A DNA stretch of 64,000 nucleotides, taken from NCBI RefSeq assembly GCF_023159225.1, contig NC_063171.1, positions 36,239,378 to 36,303,377 on the forward strand, written 5' to 3'. A program made the position numbers and the translations under genes. Source of the stretch: Perognathus longimembris pacificus (taxonomy: Eukaryota; Chordata; Mammalia; Rodentia; Heteromyidae). Under the pieces are notes generated by a model that was not told the origin of the DNA, searched no databases, and worked only from the letters and a program-made list of their open reading frames with translations. This document shows, one piece after another, positions 52,850 through 64,000 of the stretch (position 1 is the first letter of the stretch; each line of letters opens with the position of its first letter).

Positions 52850-53060
52850 TTCTTTCTTTTTTTTTTTTGGCCAGTCCTGGGCCTTGGACTCAGGGCCCGA
52901 GCACGGTCCCTGGCTTCTTCCTGCTCAAGGCTAGCACTCTGCCACTTGAGCCACAGCGCCGCTTCTGGCCGTTTTCTGTGTATGTGGCGCTGGGGAATCG
53001 AACCTAGGGCCTCGTGTATCCGAGGCAGGCACTTTTGCCACTAGGCTATATCCCCAGCCC
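52850..53060 (-). mobile_element. IDL-Geo SINE with 16-bp duplication
   Basis: TGGATACATCTTTTCT at 52834-52849 and 53061-53076. Several CpGs remain, which suggests youth. Confidence 0.95.
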
Positions 53061-53069
53061 TGGATACAT

Positions 53070-53400
53070 CTTTTCTAACTTAACTGGTAGCACATAATAT
53101 AGTATCCTGGGATTTTCCTGCATCCAACAATGTATTTTAGTGTATAGTACATATTAGTGTTTTTCTACAGAATATGGGACTTGTCATTCTATGGACATAG
53201 TAATATGTATATAATTAGATTCCCACTAAATGGACAGTTAGGCTATTTTCCACTTTGAAAACAAAATAGTACAGCAACCACCATAGATCTTTGTTTCTTG
53301 GCTGGATTCATTTTCACAACTATTTAGACCATATGAAGGAAGGTTAGTTCACATTCACTCCAACAATATCTGACTGCCTTTGATAGAGTTTTGGGTTGAG
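53070..53400 (-). mobile_element. Old L1-like fragment, antisense
   Basis: ttagattcccactaaatgga, cagttaggctattttccact resembles antisense old L1 3' sequence. Weak. Confidence 0.35.
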
Positions 53401-53925
53401 AGGAGTAAATACTATGAATATTCAAGAGACTAATAGATATTCAAAGCCCATAGGCTTCAAGAAGGAGTTTAGTATTTGGAATATTAATGTGCTTAGGAGG
53501 TCATAAGGGTGAGGGGCCAAAAGGGAGAGGGTCACATCCAGGCATGTCTGAGTCACTATAGGACACTGTGATATACTTCTGTCTGTGAAGGGACCAAGGT
53601 TTATGAGGTCCTCCTGCTTCTCCAATCCTATGATACCAGGAGAGAGGTAGTGATTGCTTTTCTTTTCAGATAAAATTTTCATAGGTAGGGATTTCAGAAG
53701 ATGTATCAGCATCCTTGGAATGTGGTACCCTTATGAGCCAAAAGAACACATAAGAACATAGTTAATAAAGTCTTGAAGATTTGTTTCCTCAGCTCTGTGT
53801 TGGTAACAACAGGAAGAAATGGCCACGTTCTGTCTAGTGCAGAAGTAGAGTCATGTGGGTTTCCTAAAGGTTAAGGCTGGGGGTGAAGTGCAACAATCTC
53901 AGGGGATTAAGAAAACAGCAAAAGG

Positions 53926-54128
53926 GGCTGGGAATGTGGCCTAGCAGTAGAGTGCTTGCCTCACATACACGAAGGCCTGGGTTTGATTCCTTAGCACCAC
54001 ACATATAGAAAAAGCCAGAAGTGGCACTGTGGCTCAAGTGGTAGAGTGCTAGCCTTGAGCAAAAAGAAGCCAGGGACAGTACTTGGGCTCTAAGTCCAAG
54101 CCCCAGGACTGGCAAAAAAAGAAAAAAG
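53926..54128 (+). mobile_element. IDL-Geo SINE
   Basis: Head ggggctgggaatgtggccta, Geo half, A-rich tail. Confidence 0.88.
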
Positions 54129-54139
54129 AAAATGACAAA

Positions 54140-54255
54140 ATAAAATGCCATCAACCAGCTACTGCACTGTTGGGTTGTGGCACTTGAAAGGTTGTGGCAG
54201 GGGGATTGTGAGCTTGAGGGCAGCAAGACCCTGTCTCAAAAGGAAATAACAGAAA
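54140..54255 (+). mobile_element. B1-like SINE, decayed
   Basis: gagggcagcaagaccctgtc followed by tcaaaagg. Right part of a B1. Confidence 0.45.
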
Positions 54256-54669
54256 AGAGGAGGACAAAAGAAGCAGCTACTGCTGAGTGATTCAGTCTCT
54301 ACCTTGACAAACATAAAGAACTCAGATTCTAAAGGTAAGGTCCCATAGTAATGGTCCAGAGGATCAGAACTTCATTACAAAGATTTCAAAGACTACTCAT
54401 TGGAGAGTTTTCAAGGAAAGCTCTCAAAAGCAGATGAGACCCAATCTGATACAAGGAGGAGAGGAAGCATCAGCAAACAGTAGAGTAAATCTTCCTTCAG
54501 TAGATTCAGAAGACAAGGGATAAATTCCATTGAAAAATGCATAGATTTACACTTAAACTATAGGTAAGTTATAAGGTGTGGGTGGGCTTGAGGGAATCTT
54601 AAACCCTTGGATTGATGTGAGTTTCATGTGGAATTAATTGGTTGGACATGTGGTGACTCATGGTCATTC

Positions 54670-54912
54670 TGAAACTCAGAGCAGGAACTGAGGTCCATGA
54701 CTTCAAGTTTGGCCGCTTTTGATCCAAACATAAGTGACAAGAGCAGAGTGGAAAGCAGTTCTGGAAATTCAGTAAACAGATCTGTCCTCAAGGCTAGAAG
54801 TGAAACCCATCCATGTCTAAACATTAGGATGAAGCAGGTGATGATTGAACTGAACTGCATATCTGAACAAGTGTTCATGAAGCATATTCTATCCACCTTT
54901 CTCTTTCATTAA
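54670..54912 (+). other. Coding-like stretch, unrecognised
   Basis: A 71-codon frame from 54697 (SLAAFDPNISDKSRVESSSG, NRSVLKARSETHPCLN) has protein-like composition and no repeat character. The frame is closed by TGA about 30 nt upstream and by a stop at 54912. It could be a decayed retrocopy fragment or chance. I do not recognise it. Confidence 0.2.
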
Positions 54913-54949
54913 CTTATGTTGCAATGGTTTCTTTTTAAACTAATTTTAA

Positions 54950-55060
54950 ATGTTTTTTCTTTCTTTCTTTCTTTTTGTTGTTGTTTATGTGGTACCAAGG
55001 AACTGAATCCAGAGCCTCATACATGCTAGGCAAGCACTAAGCTATGTTCCCAGATCTATT
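54950..55060 (-). mobile_element. ID-type SINE monomer
   Basis: gtggtaccaaggaactgaat, catgctaggcaagcactaag. Confidence 0.5.
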
Positions 55061-55332
55061 GTAATGACGTCTAAGGATAGAGTTTCAACTAATGTTAATC
55101 TTCCCCATTGCCATGGGAAGAAATGATGTCTTGAAAGAGAAAAAATAGCAATGGGTTACATAATAACAGAGGGCTTCTGAAAGCCCCAGGGAATGGCCTT
55201 GAGTCAGCAGGTGACATTGATCTCAGAAACCTACATTGTCCATTTTCCTCCCAAATTATAATCTTCTGCATGAAAATCCCAAGAAATAGGAAGAAAATCA
55301 GTCAGGTTGATCTTTGAATATGACCTTTAAGG

Positions 55333-55333
<1 letters not shown>

Positions 55334-55373
<40 letters not shown>
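55334..55373 (+). repeat. (GT)n microsatellite
   Basis: 20 units, abutting a SINE. Confidence 0.96.
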
Positions 55374-55375
<2 letters not shown>

Positions 55376-55378
<3 letters not shown>

Positions 55379-55590
55379 ATACTAGGTCTTGAAGTGTTGC
55401 TCAACTATTTTGCTCAAGTCTGATGCTCTACCACTTTAACCACATCTCTGCTTCTGGCATTTTGCTGGTTAAGTGAAGATAAGAGTGTTTTAGATTTGTT
55501 TGCCTGGGATGACTTTGAACCTTAATCTATAGATCTCAACTTTCCTGAACAATAAGGATTATATGCATGAGCCATCGGCATCCAGTTGAA
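55376..55590 (-). mobile_element. 7SL-Geo composite SINE with (GT)n tail
   Basis: Follows (GT)n 55334-55373. Confidence 0.75.
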
Positions 55591-55611
55591 TAGGGTCTTG
55601 ATTTTTGCTAT

Positions 55612-55800
55612 TCCTGGTTTAGACTGTAGTTCTATTTATGTTTCCCACATAGCTGGGATGACAGGTGTGTGTCACCATGCCCAATTTTTTATTGGTTAAG
55701 ATGGAGGGCTTGCAAATTTTTGCTTGAGTTGGTATTGAACCATCTTTCCGATCTCCTCCTCCTAAGTAGCAGGATTACAGACATGAAACAGTGTTTAGCT
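55612..55800 (-). mobile_element. B1-type SINE remnants
   Basis: agctgggatgacaggtgtgt, agtagcaggattacagacat. Two 7SL-like ends. Confidence 0.45.
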
Positions 55801-56576
55801 CCTAAAGAACCCTTTCAGTAATAAAAACATCTGTATTAGGGTTGTTTGTCTGTCTATCTATCTGGCTGTCTGTCTGTTCATCCATCTAGCTATAGAGAAA
55901 TATATACACAGACAGATAAAGACAGTGAAGTAATAAGATAAATATGCATGCAAAAAAACCCAAAACAAAACAGGGAGGGAAAGAGAAAGATTTGCTATGG
56001 GAATTAGCTGCTGTAGTTATGAGGGCCAAGAGGACCCATGATCTGACTTCTGCAAACTAGAGAACCAGAAAATCCAGTGGTATTTTTCAATCTGGATGTG
56101 AGGGCCTGATAATCAGAGAAGTTGGTAGTATAAGTCTCAGTTCAAATCTAAAAGCTTGAGAATTGGGAGGTGGGGTTTTGGTAGTGATGGTAGTTGAGAA
56201 ACTGTCCAAGTCCACAATTAAAAGCCCAAACCAGAAGTGCCAAAGTCCAAGGGCAGGAGAAGACAGATATTCTAACACCAATATAGCTTGGAGCTTTCAG
56301 GAAGCCTTTTTTTATACTTTGAGACAGGAAGCAGGAAGATTTTAGAGCAAGGTAGGTGACAGGCACTAGAGTAATCTAGTATAAACAAAGCTGCACTACT
56401 AAGTACAATTATATTTACACAAGTGAGAAATGGTAAGCTGAGTGCTTTAGAAGCAACCTGTAGATTGAACTTTAAATGTGAACTTGGATGAAAAAACATG
56501 AATCTAGGGTTGTTGACAAGATGTAAACTAATTATAAAAAGACTTGCCTACCAGGTTCTTAACTCTGGACCTTTTA

Positions 56577-56784
56577 CTTTTTTTTTTTTTTGCCAGTCCT
56601 GGGCCTTGGACTCAGGGCCTGAGCACTGTCCCTGGCTTCTTCTCGCTCAAGGTTAGCACTCTGCCGCTTGAGCCACAGCACTGCTTCTGGTGGTTTTCTG
56701 TATATGTGGTGCTGGGGAATCGAACCTAGGGCCTACGTGTATCCGAGGCAGGCACTCTTGCCACTAGGCCATATCCCCAGCCCC
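56577..56784 (-). mobile_element. IDL-Geo SINE with 15-bp duplication
   Basis: ACTCTGGACCTTTTA at 56562-56576 and 56785-56799. Confidence 0.95.
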
Positions 56785-57639
56785 ACTCTGGACCTTTTAG
56801 CATTGAAGAGAATGCTAAAATCCTAAAGGGCTTAAAGCAAAGTGGTGGCATTTGTTGGCATTGGCTTTTAAATAGTTCAATAGGGTGATCCTTATTCTTT
56901 CTTTTGTGTCCCCTCATATTCATATCTTGTGATTAAAAAACCACATATGACTAACATAAAACAAATAAACCAAAGAATCAAGATGAAAAGTTGTAAAGAA
57001 GATATTATGATTCCCTTGAATCATAAAATAATAGTTGGCATAACTGCACATCTCAAAAAAAACCCGCATATGACTAAAGTTATAATACTTGAAGCAGGAA
57101 ATGTTTGTGTCTGACATTTACACATGCACAATCTAATAGCTGCTGTGAAGCAGACCAGTCTTTGAAAGAAAATGACAGGCTATTCTCCAGGGTTTTTCTT
57201 GTTACTCTTTGGCCTTCTTGTGTAAGTTTACCATGTTCTCTACCCTAGTCTCTTCTCTATGCACTGACCACTGGCTCACCTAATGACAGAAAATTTTCAC
57301 TGAATGTTCTTCTGCTATATGAGCCAGACTCTGCATGTCTGTGTGTGCCCATGTATTCCTCTGTGCTGTATCTTATCCTTCACATTTCTTCTACTGATGA
57401 TACACAAGAAGTGTGGGCATTACTAAAGAGGCCAAATGATGGGGGGACACAAGATAAGAATCAGCCACTTCCTGGACTTGGGGAGGCTCTGAAAACATGA
57501 GAAGGTAGGACCTTGTTAGAGGAAGTATGTCATTAGGGGTAGGTCTTTGGGGGGAGGGGCAGTACTTTGGGAAATTCACTTTTGCTTTAGCTTGTCATTT
57601 TAAGCATGTTTCTTGAGACTTTCAGGTTTTTGATTTTTT

Positions 57640-57810
57640 AAATTGTGATTTATGAAGGTGATGTGCAGAGGGTTACAATTATATAAGTTAGGTAATGAGT
57701 ACATTTTTTTTTGGACAGTGTTACCCTTCCCTCATTCTCTTTTCCCCTCCCACCCCCACTCACAAGTTGTACAGTTCATTTTCAACATAGTGTGTAGTGA
57801 GTACAACTTT
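57640..57810 (-). mobile_element. L1 3' UTR fragment, antisense
   Basis: gatgtgcagagggttacaat, then a C-rich tract and gttgtacagttcattttcaa. Same family as 32268 onward. Confidence 0.55.
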
Positions 57811-57881
57811 CAGGTTTTCAAGGACTCATGGGGATGTAGTACTTGAGGATTTGTGCTCTGGATATGGTCCTGTGTCTTTTT

Positions 57882-58095
57882 TTTGTTTTGTTTTTTGTTT
57901 TTTGCCAGTCCTGGGCCTTGGACTCAGGTCCTGAGCACTATCCCTGGCTTTTTCCTGCTCAAGGCTAGCACTCTGCCACCTGAGCCACAGCGCCCCTTCT
58001 GGCCGTTTTCCATATATGTGGTGCTGGGGAATCGAACTGAGAGCTTCATGTGTAGGAGGCAAGCACTCTTGCCACTAGGCCATATTCCCAGCCCC
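57882..58095 (-). mobile_element. IDL-Geo SINE with 16-bp duplication
   Basis: GGTCCTGTGTCTTTTT at 57866-57881 and 58096-58111. Confidence 0.95.
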
Positions 58096-58492
58096 GGTCC
58101 TGTGTCTTTTTGCCAGCACCTGAGAGGCACCCTTCATCATGCATCTAGTTTTCCATGCCATGCAAATTACTTCAGTAGAAGATCTCAAGACTGGCACAGT
58201 TCTGGTTCCTCTTACCCCCAAGGATCCGAGAGGTGTCAGGAGATAGTCTTGGGTGCTGAAGGTTAGAGAATGCTAGGTCTTGAGAAATTTATGATGAGGG
58301 GTTGGGTTCTTAGTCCTATGAGTTCCAAAATTTTATATCCATTCTCCTTCAGAGGAAAATTAGATTGTGCTGGTTGTCAGAGTCATTTGCCGTCAGGCTT
58401 GTCTCTACTTGAGCTTTAGGTATCCCCTTAATATACGAACAAAGCTCTTCAATGTGCCTAAAGGTTGGTAGTTCACTGAAAATATTCACTTC

Positions 58493-58735
58493 CTCAGGCT
58501 CCAGTGGCTCATACCTGTAATCCTAGCTACTCAGGATGCCAAGATCTGAAGATCACAGTCTGAAGCTAGCCCAGGAAGGAAAATCCATGAGACTCTTATC
58601 TCCAATTGACCACTAAAAATCTGGACATGGACCTATGACTCAAGTGGTAGAGTGCTAGCTAGCCTTGAGCCAAAAAACTCAGGGACAGTGCTCAGGTCCT
58701 GTGTTCAAGGCCCAGGACTGGCAACAAAAACATTC
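58493..58735 (+). mobile_element. 7SL-Geo composite SINE, well preserved
   Basis: Sense: cagtggctcatacctgtaat, tactcaggatgccaagatct, linker tgagactcttatctccaatt, Geo half ending cccaggactggcaac. A good reference copy. Confidence 0.88.
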
Positions 58736-61700
58736 AAACAAAACATTCACTGGGATTTAAAAAAATTGGTCCCTATTGACAATCTTGTGCTATGAATAAA
58801 GCAGGCAGTATTACTCCCACTTTACAGATGACAGCCTGGAAGATTAAGTGAAAAGTCTGGCACATGGTTGGTGACCTGTGATATAGCTCAGTACAACCCA
58901 TCTGTAGGAAAGCCATCTGTAGGAAATACCAGACTATTTAACCTCTTTTAGTCTTGGTTTTCTTATCTGGGAAAACAGGAAGTGTCATTTAGGACACGAG
59001 TCATCTCTGTTAGCCTATCTTTTTTGCCACACAGACATGCAGTCTCAGGGGCAGAATATCTGAAGCTGACCAAGGTGTGCCACTGTAGCTTAGAGTCAGA
59101 AGGCAGCATGGCTCAGGGAGGGATCTGGTTCTGATTTATACTTAAGATCCGGAAATATTGTCCACAATCACCATAGCTAGATGAGATGAAGGGATTCCTT
59201 ATTATAAGTTGAACAAAGAAATCCCTGATCAGTGGTTGTGGGTGCACAGACTGAGAAGATAGTGCCCATCCTGTGGGAACTGCAGCTTCCTAGTGCCCTC
59301 ACCACAGAATACCCCAGAAGACCAGTATTTACTTCCTCCCTCGAGCTACTGTGGCTTTACTGGGACCGAGCTGTGGGAAGCATCCCACAACAGCATAGTG
59401 CAGACACCAGACAGATCTTCCTCTCCACACACTGGAGCTAGCATGAAAGCTGACCCCAGGGGAGTGCCACCTAGTGTTTGCAGCTTTGCTCACCCTACAT
59501 ACCTGGTACAGTAATTCCGAGGGCTCAGTTCAAATTCTGCTCCTTTGCTGTAGCCTTGTCCAGCTATGCCTTCCTCGAGTTTCTGAGTTTTAAGTATGTA
59601 CTTCATTCTGCTTCCTATGAACAGTCATGTTGTGTGTGTTTCCTGGGAGTTCATATGCTCCTCAAGGAGTGAAGATGCGAGGGAATGCACATCTAAGTAA
59701 AAAAGTGAAGTCTGGTGGATTAGTCTCGTAGTGAGCTATGGTCAGTGTGCCAGCCTACTATGAAACTTCTTTCTAGATTCAAGTGAAGAGAAAGTGACAC
59801 AAAGGAGTCAGGTACAGGACACAAATCCCAACAGCCAGACATTTGCCCTGTGTGTGATACATAGTCTTTTACTAAATCTTTCCAACACACTTGTAAAGTA
59901 GATATCCTTATTCTCATCATACAGCTGAAGGCTACGAGACTCAAAGAACTTCAGAAACTTGCCAATATTCCCCCCAGCTAGGGCACAGCCAAGTCCAAAC
60001 TCAAACCCAAGGGCATCTGACCTGGAACTAATTCTCTTTGACTCCACTGTGCTGATATCCTTGTACTGAGTTCATCCCCATGTCACATTGATATCACCTT
60101 TTCCCTGCCACACACGCAGCAGGAAACCTGGCTCTGAAGAGGCCCCAAAAGCTGTTTCTAGAATTTAGCTGAGGAACTGTGGATGTGTTTTAAAAGTAAG
60201 ACCATCTTACACATTCTTTCACCATTGGCCTAAGAAATGTCCCTGGAGACAGTGGCTACCAATGGCCTGGCTAGAGGTCATGAGGTGGGGAAGCCCTCAA
60301 ATGTGTGTGCTCTTCAAGGTGGGAGGAAATCAAAAGCAGGAGGAATGTTACATCTTGAGTCTTTGCTTGGGACACTGTGGTTTTCGGAGTCTCTTTTCAC
60401 TGTGCTCATCACTCTGTTCCCACATGATCATCCCACGTTAGACTCAGTCCCTGTCAGTGCATTTTCCTAATGTTTCCATTTTCCCTTTCTTAGTATAAGA
60501 CTAACATATGCTCACAAAAAGAAAATGTCTAACATAGGGTTGCTGAGGAGACTCTCTGAAATTTACAGAGACCCAGCATCTGTCTCAGATCAACTTAAGC
60601 AGAATTTCTAGGTGGGTAGTGGGAAGAGTGGGTAATGGCCTCTGAGAGCTGGACTTTGCCAGAATGCATTTATGGGGCTTTGAGCTTCTTCTTTACTGAA
60701 ATAGGACCACTGTCTTCCTCTGAGAGCAAACCTTTAAACAGATATAGGAGGACACTATTACACTCTTTAAAGAAATCTTGAAAATAGCAGGGAGAATTGA
60801 CAAGGGAACAATAGGTCTGGGCAGAAAGCACACACAACACATTTGGCTAATCTGACCAGTAGTGGAGTCACGAGCCACTTTTGGACTCAGGCCGTTAATT
60901 TACTTATACAGATAGTGAAAGAAGGGGTCCCTGGGGTCCTCGTGCCCCTACCTACAAAGATGACACTGACACAGAACAGGCCAGATGGCTGGTGTGCAGG
61001 CAAGGGAAACCCCCAGTGCTGAGGGGCCTGGGCCTGACTGTACCGGAAACCCTTGTGGCTGGCAGCTGTGCTCTGTGGGGACCCTTCTCCAGTGGAGCCA
61101 TTTCATGACAGACTCCGGGATGAGAGACAAGAGATAGTTGGTTTCCAAGCAGTGCCTCACAGGCCACCTGTCCTGTCCTCTTCTGTGATTTTTGCCATGA
61201 TTTAGATTAGCTTTGTTTAGGGGACTGTGGCAGTGGCGTTCCTCTGAGTGGCAGGACCATTCACCTTCTCCCAGGGCACACTCTGGGTCTGTGTGATCTT
61301 AATTTGCACAGTTGAGCTGTCGCCTGAGCAAATTTGTTAGGACACAGGGCTGAGGCTGAGTAGCAGAGTGGCTTTCTCCCAGGCTCTGTGACCCTGACCA
61401 GCCTGCCTGCCTGCAGCTGCTTTTGCTGCCTCACCCAAATGCTCTTGTCTGTGGCAAATAATGGCAATGTGGACAACTGAACAAGAGTGTGGGATGCATG
61501 TACTGGATAAAGGAGATGGAGTGCAGGTGCATAGGAGTGCACAGGAGTGGGAGAAACCTCGTCTCAGGGCTCCAGGGTATGCCATGGAGCCACCTGCTGG
61601 GGAAAGGTGTAATTACAACAAAGTTCCATACTTCTGTTCCTTTAATCTGTGTAGGCATGGGGTCAAATCCATGGAATTTGGGCTTGGATTAAATAACTAA

Positions 61701-61933
61701 GAGGTTGGACAAGCTCCCTAAGTCAGCATTCTGAACTTGTGAAATGGAACATATGTGTCCCATCTTTATTACTTTACAGGGTTGTTCTAGAAATCAAATG
61801 AGAAGCTAAGTGATTGTGCAAATCTTGCCTCTGTCGTTCTTCATGTGTATTTTCAGGCTGTAGGATTTGGGTCACACTGCCTTGTTCCTCCTGTCCTGTG
61901 AAATGGAGGTCCAGTGGGGTTCTCTGTCTTCAG
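58736..61933. other. No gene placed
   Basis: Moderately GC-rich, repeat-poor 3.2 kb before the LY9-like exons. If the relic once had a signal peptide and first V exon they should lie here, but I could not identify them. Confidence 0.45.
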
Positions 61934-62252
61934 TCTGTTCATTTTGCACGTATAAAGCACCATCCGGTGTCACACTGAGCTCCAGGATTATTGAGAATGG
62001 ATATTGTATCATCAGTATGCAGCAGAGGATGCCATGTAACCTACATCTGGTCATCTCTGTATCCACAGACTGTGCTATCCCAAGAGGGGTCTGTCCTTAG
62101 TCTCTCCGTGAGGCCTGAGGACCATGTTCTGACCTTTACCTGCATAGTCAACATCCCAGTCAGTAGCAGCAGCTTCCACCTGATGTTACTGCCCTACTTC
62201 TGCAGATACAGAGCACACATTCTGAACAGAAGTTCTAGAGCAGACAGCAAAG
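61934..62252 (+). pseudogene. LY9-like SLAM-receptor C2 Ig exon, decayed
   Basis: After a good acceptor (tctctgtcttcag) the reading gives GVTLSSRIIENGYCIIS in one frame. After a frameshift it gives HVTYIWSSL, LSQEGSVLSLSVRPEDHVLT and FTCIVNIPVSSSS. The last part is the SLAM-family C2 signature (YTW, TCxxxNPVSxxS, terminal C). The exon ends at gtagga. At least one frameshift lies near 62010-62030. SLAM family is fairly sure; LY9 rather than another member is inferred from the following exon. Confidence 0.72.
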
Positions 62253-62502
62253 GTAGGAAATGAATCCTGGCCCTTCAGGCCCTGTAGAGGAGGGATATAA
62301 CTCTCAAAAGGGCAAGATGGGTGAGAATTAGCTGGGTCTGAATCCATGTGATTTTAGAGTAGAAGGAGAAGGCCCACTGGAGCTAATAAAGAGGTGGGAG
62401 GAGCTTGGGCTTGATGATATGTGTATCTTCCCTAATTGGGTAGGGAGATAATGATGCTGAGGCTTGGCTTTCCCTTCTCTATGTGCTCTGGAACCCTGCT
62501 AG

Positions 62503-62796
62503 AGGACACAGTGGGGGAGACAGTTGTTGACACCTTTGGGGAGTCAGCCACTCTTCTATTGGAGATCACAGTGGAGCAGGAAGTAGGAAGCATTAAGTGG
62601 AGCTCTGAAGAAGTTTGTGCTGTTTTGCAACCAAGACCTGGAGGCAAACCAGTCCTGATTCCTGAGATCAGGAGCCCTACAGCGAATGACTGAGTGTTCA
62701 TTACCATTACTATTCCTTTCAGACTATTTCCTTGGGGCGAACCTACAAACTCCTCCAAAAAAAAAATCACCAAGGACTTCACCCTGTGTGTTTATG
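62503..62796 (+). pseudogene. LY9-like second V Ig exon, decayed
   Basis: After acceptor ccctgctag it reads DTVGETVVDTFGESATLLLE, close to the second V domain of LY9 (GETVVGVLGEPVTLPL). The exon ends KKKITKDFTLCVYG at a gtgatg donor, in the same frame. A TGA at 62691-62693 and a corrupted middle break it. The order C2 then V is expected only for a four-Ig-domain receptor such as LY9. Confidence 0.7.
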
Positions 62797-64000
62797 GTGA
62801 TGGAGGGACCCATATGGACATTTGACCTTTCCTCTCACCTGCTAGCCAGACCAGAGCTTTCTTATGACTTGAGCCTTCTCTTGTTGGTGCAAGGATTGAG
62901 GAAGCCCAGTAACATTGCTTCTCTCAGAGTATGAAGGACCTGCTTTGTTACCCTAGCCTGCTCACTGGAATAGGTTTGAAAGGATGTTCAGAATAACTAG
63001 GAGCCCCCACCCTCAGAATCATGGGACCATTATGTCCTATGGAGGCACCACTTTCAGTGGACCCTGAAAATACAAAGATGGTGGTGGCTATCACTGCACC
63101 ACAAGGAACCCCATCAACTAGCCCACAAGACCCCTGTGCTCAGATAATGGCTTACTTCTTTGTGGTGAGTTTTGATCCAGGCTCTTGACATCCCTGCCTG
63201 TTGTCCTTCATTTTGGATCTAGTAGCAGTTGAAGACAAAGGAGCAGGGTATATCAATTTATAGTAGAGTGTCCCCAAGGTGAGAGATGAGGGCTCTGGAG
63301 CCACTATCCATGGACCCAGATCTGTCCACCTTCTCTGTCAGCCTCACACACTTTATGCTTCAACCTGCTGTGGATATGGTTTCTGCTTATTCCTGTGCCT
63401 CCCTGTAAAGGTGCTTCCTCATCCCCACTCACGCATACAGAGATTCCCAAGGAGGGAACCAAAACCCCCTTAGTTTTGTCCTCTGAGGTGCCTCAGTCTC
63501 TCTCTACAGAGAGCTGCTCTGAGGGAGAACTGAAGCTGAGCTTTCTGATGAGAAATAGTGATCTCCCTTTGCTTCTACTTTCATTTCAGTCACAGGCCAC
63601 ATCAGGAAAGCCACACTGTGTCTCTCCTCTTCTTGGGTATCTTCTAGAACAGTTCTTCAACTACCTACTCTCTAGTTTCAGTCTCCTGAGGCCGGGTTTC
63701 CCTCCTAATATCCTCATTGTTAACTTCAGTGGCTGTGTCAGAAGCCTGAAGTCTCCCAGCATTTGGCATATGAACACACAAGCTTCCCTCAGTTACCTTA
63801 GTGGCTTTCTCCAGGGCCTTCTCCTTCTGGATCACAATCTTGCTCAGGACTGATGTTGCTCCATGTTTAGCTCTTTCTCTACTCCCTTCATTTTCTTTCT
63901 GTTACTAGAGTCATGGATCTAGGTCTTCTTCTCTACCACTGCCTGGCCTGGCTCACTAGTTCCCCTTTATTCTTTGTGTGAACTATGGCCATCTCCTCTT
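62797..64000. other. No gene placed, downstream of the LY9-like exons
   Basis: Expected position of a second C2 exon and membrane exon. A scrap reading GLRKPSNIASLRV at about 62895 resembles the start of a SLAM C2 domain, but nothing further is convincing. Confidence 0.4.

Noticed and set aside
52729..53007. Recurrent peptide like PSTVPGFFLLKASTLPLEPQ here and at 22394, 39970, 56544 and 57853
   Set aside because: Looks like a conserved protein family, but each is an antisense translation of IDL-Geo SINEs.

Overview
This is a mammalian, rodent nuclear sequence. Long introns, vertebrate splice sites, L1 LINEs, LTR elements, B1-type (7SL) SINEs and many ID-like SINEs all point that way. The most informative marker is a SINE whose left half is ID/tRNA-Ala-like and whose right half matches the 'Geo' module. 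That composite (IDL-Geo) is reported as restricted to the rodent superfamily Geomyoidea, so a kangaroo rat, pocket mouse or pocket gopher is likely. Gene order (intelectin, then CD244, then a LY9-like sequence) matches the mammalian SLAM-receptor cluster (human 1q23, mouse chromosome 1).

Layout. 1-9.1 kb: old L1 ORF2 sequence in sense orientation, broken up by SINEs, with a younger truncated L1 at 5.7-6.9 kb. 9.1-16.6 kb: two related LTRs that flank a composite region. It contains a gammaretrovirus-type LTR with a tRNA-Pro-like primer site and a 2.9-kb processed retrocopy of TMEM123 (minus strand). 19.2-26.1 kb: an intelectin (ITLN) gene on the plus strand that is clearly broken. It has a frameshift, exon 4 split by a 408-bp piece matching the sequence after exon 7, no exon 8 found, and a SINE in only one of the two 408-bp copies. 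30.8-50.8 kb: an intact nine-exon CD244 (2B4) gene on the plus strand. It encodes 366 residues with a signal peptide, V-like and C2 Ig domains, one membrane helix and four ITSM tyrosine motifs. Its intron 1 holds about 6 kb of antisense L1. 51-61.9 kb: repeats and unassigned DNA. 61.9-62.8 kb: two decayed Ig exons of a LY9-like SLAM receptor on the plus strand, the opposite of the strand expected for LY9.

Functionally, only CD244 looks like a working protein-coding gene. It is an NK/T-cell receptor for CD48 that signals through SAP-family adaptors. ITLN, TMEM123 and the LY9-like exons are pseudogenes or relics. The strongest leads are the rearranged ITLN locus with its filled and empty SINE sites, the inverted LY9-like relic, and a 7SL-plus-Geo SINE family whose 3' tails are repeatedly joined to long (CA)n arrays.
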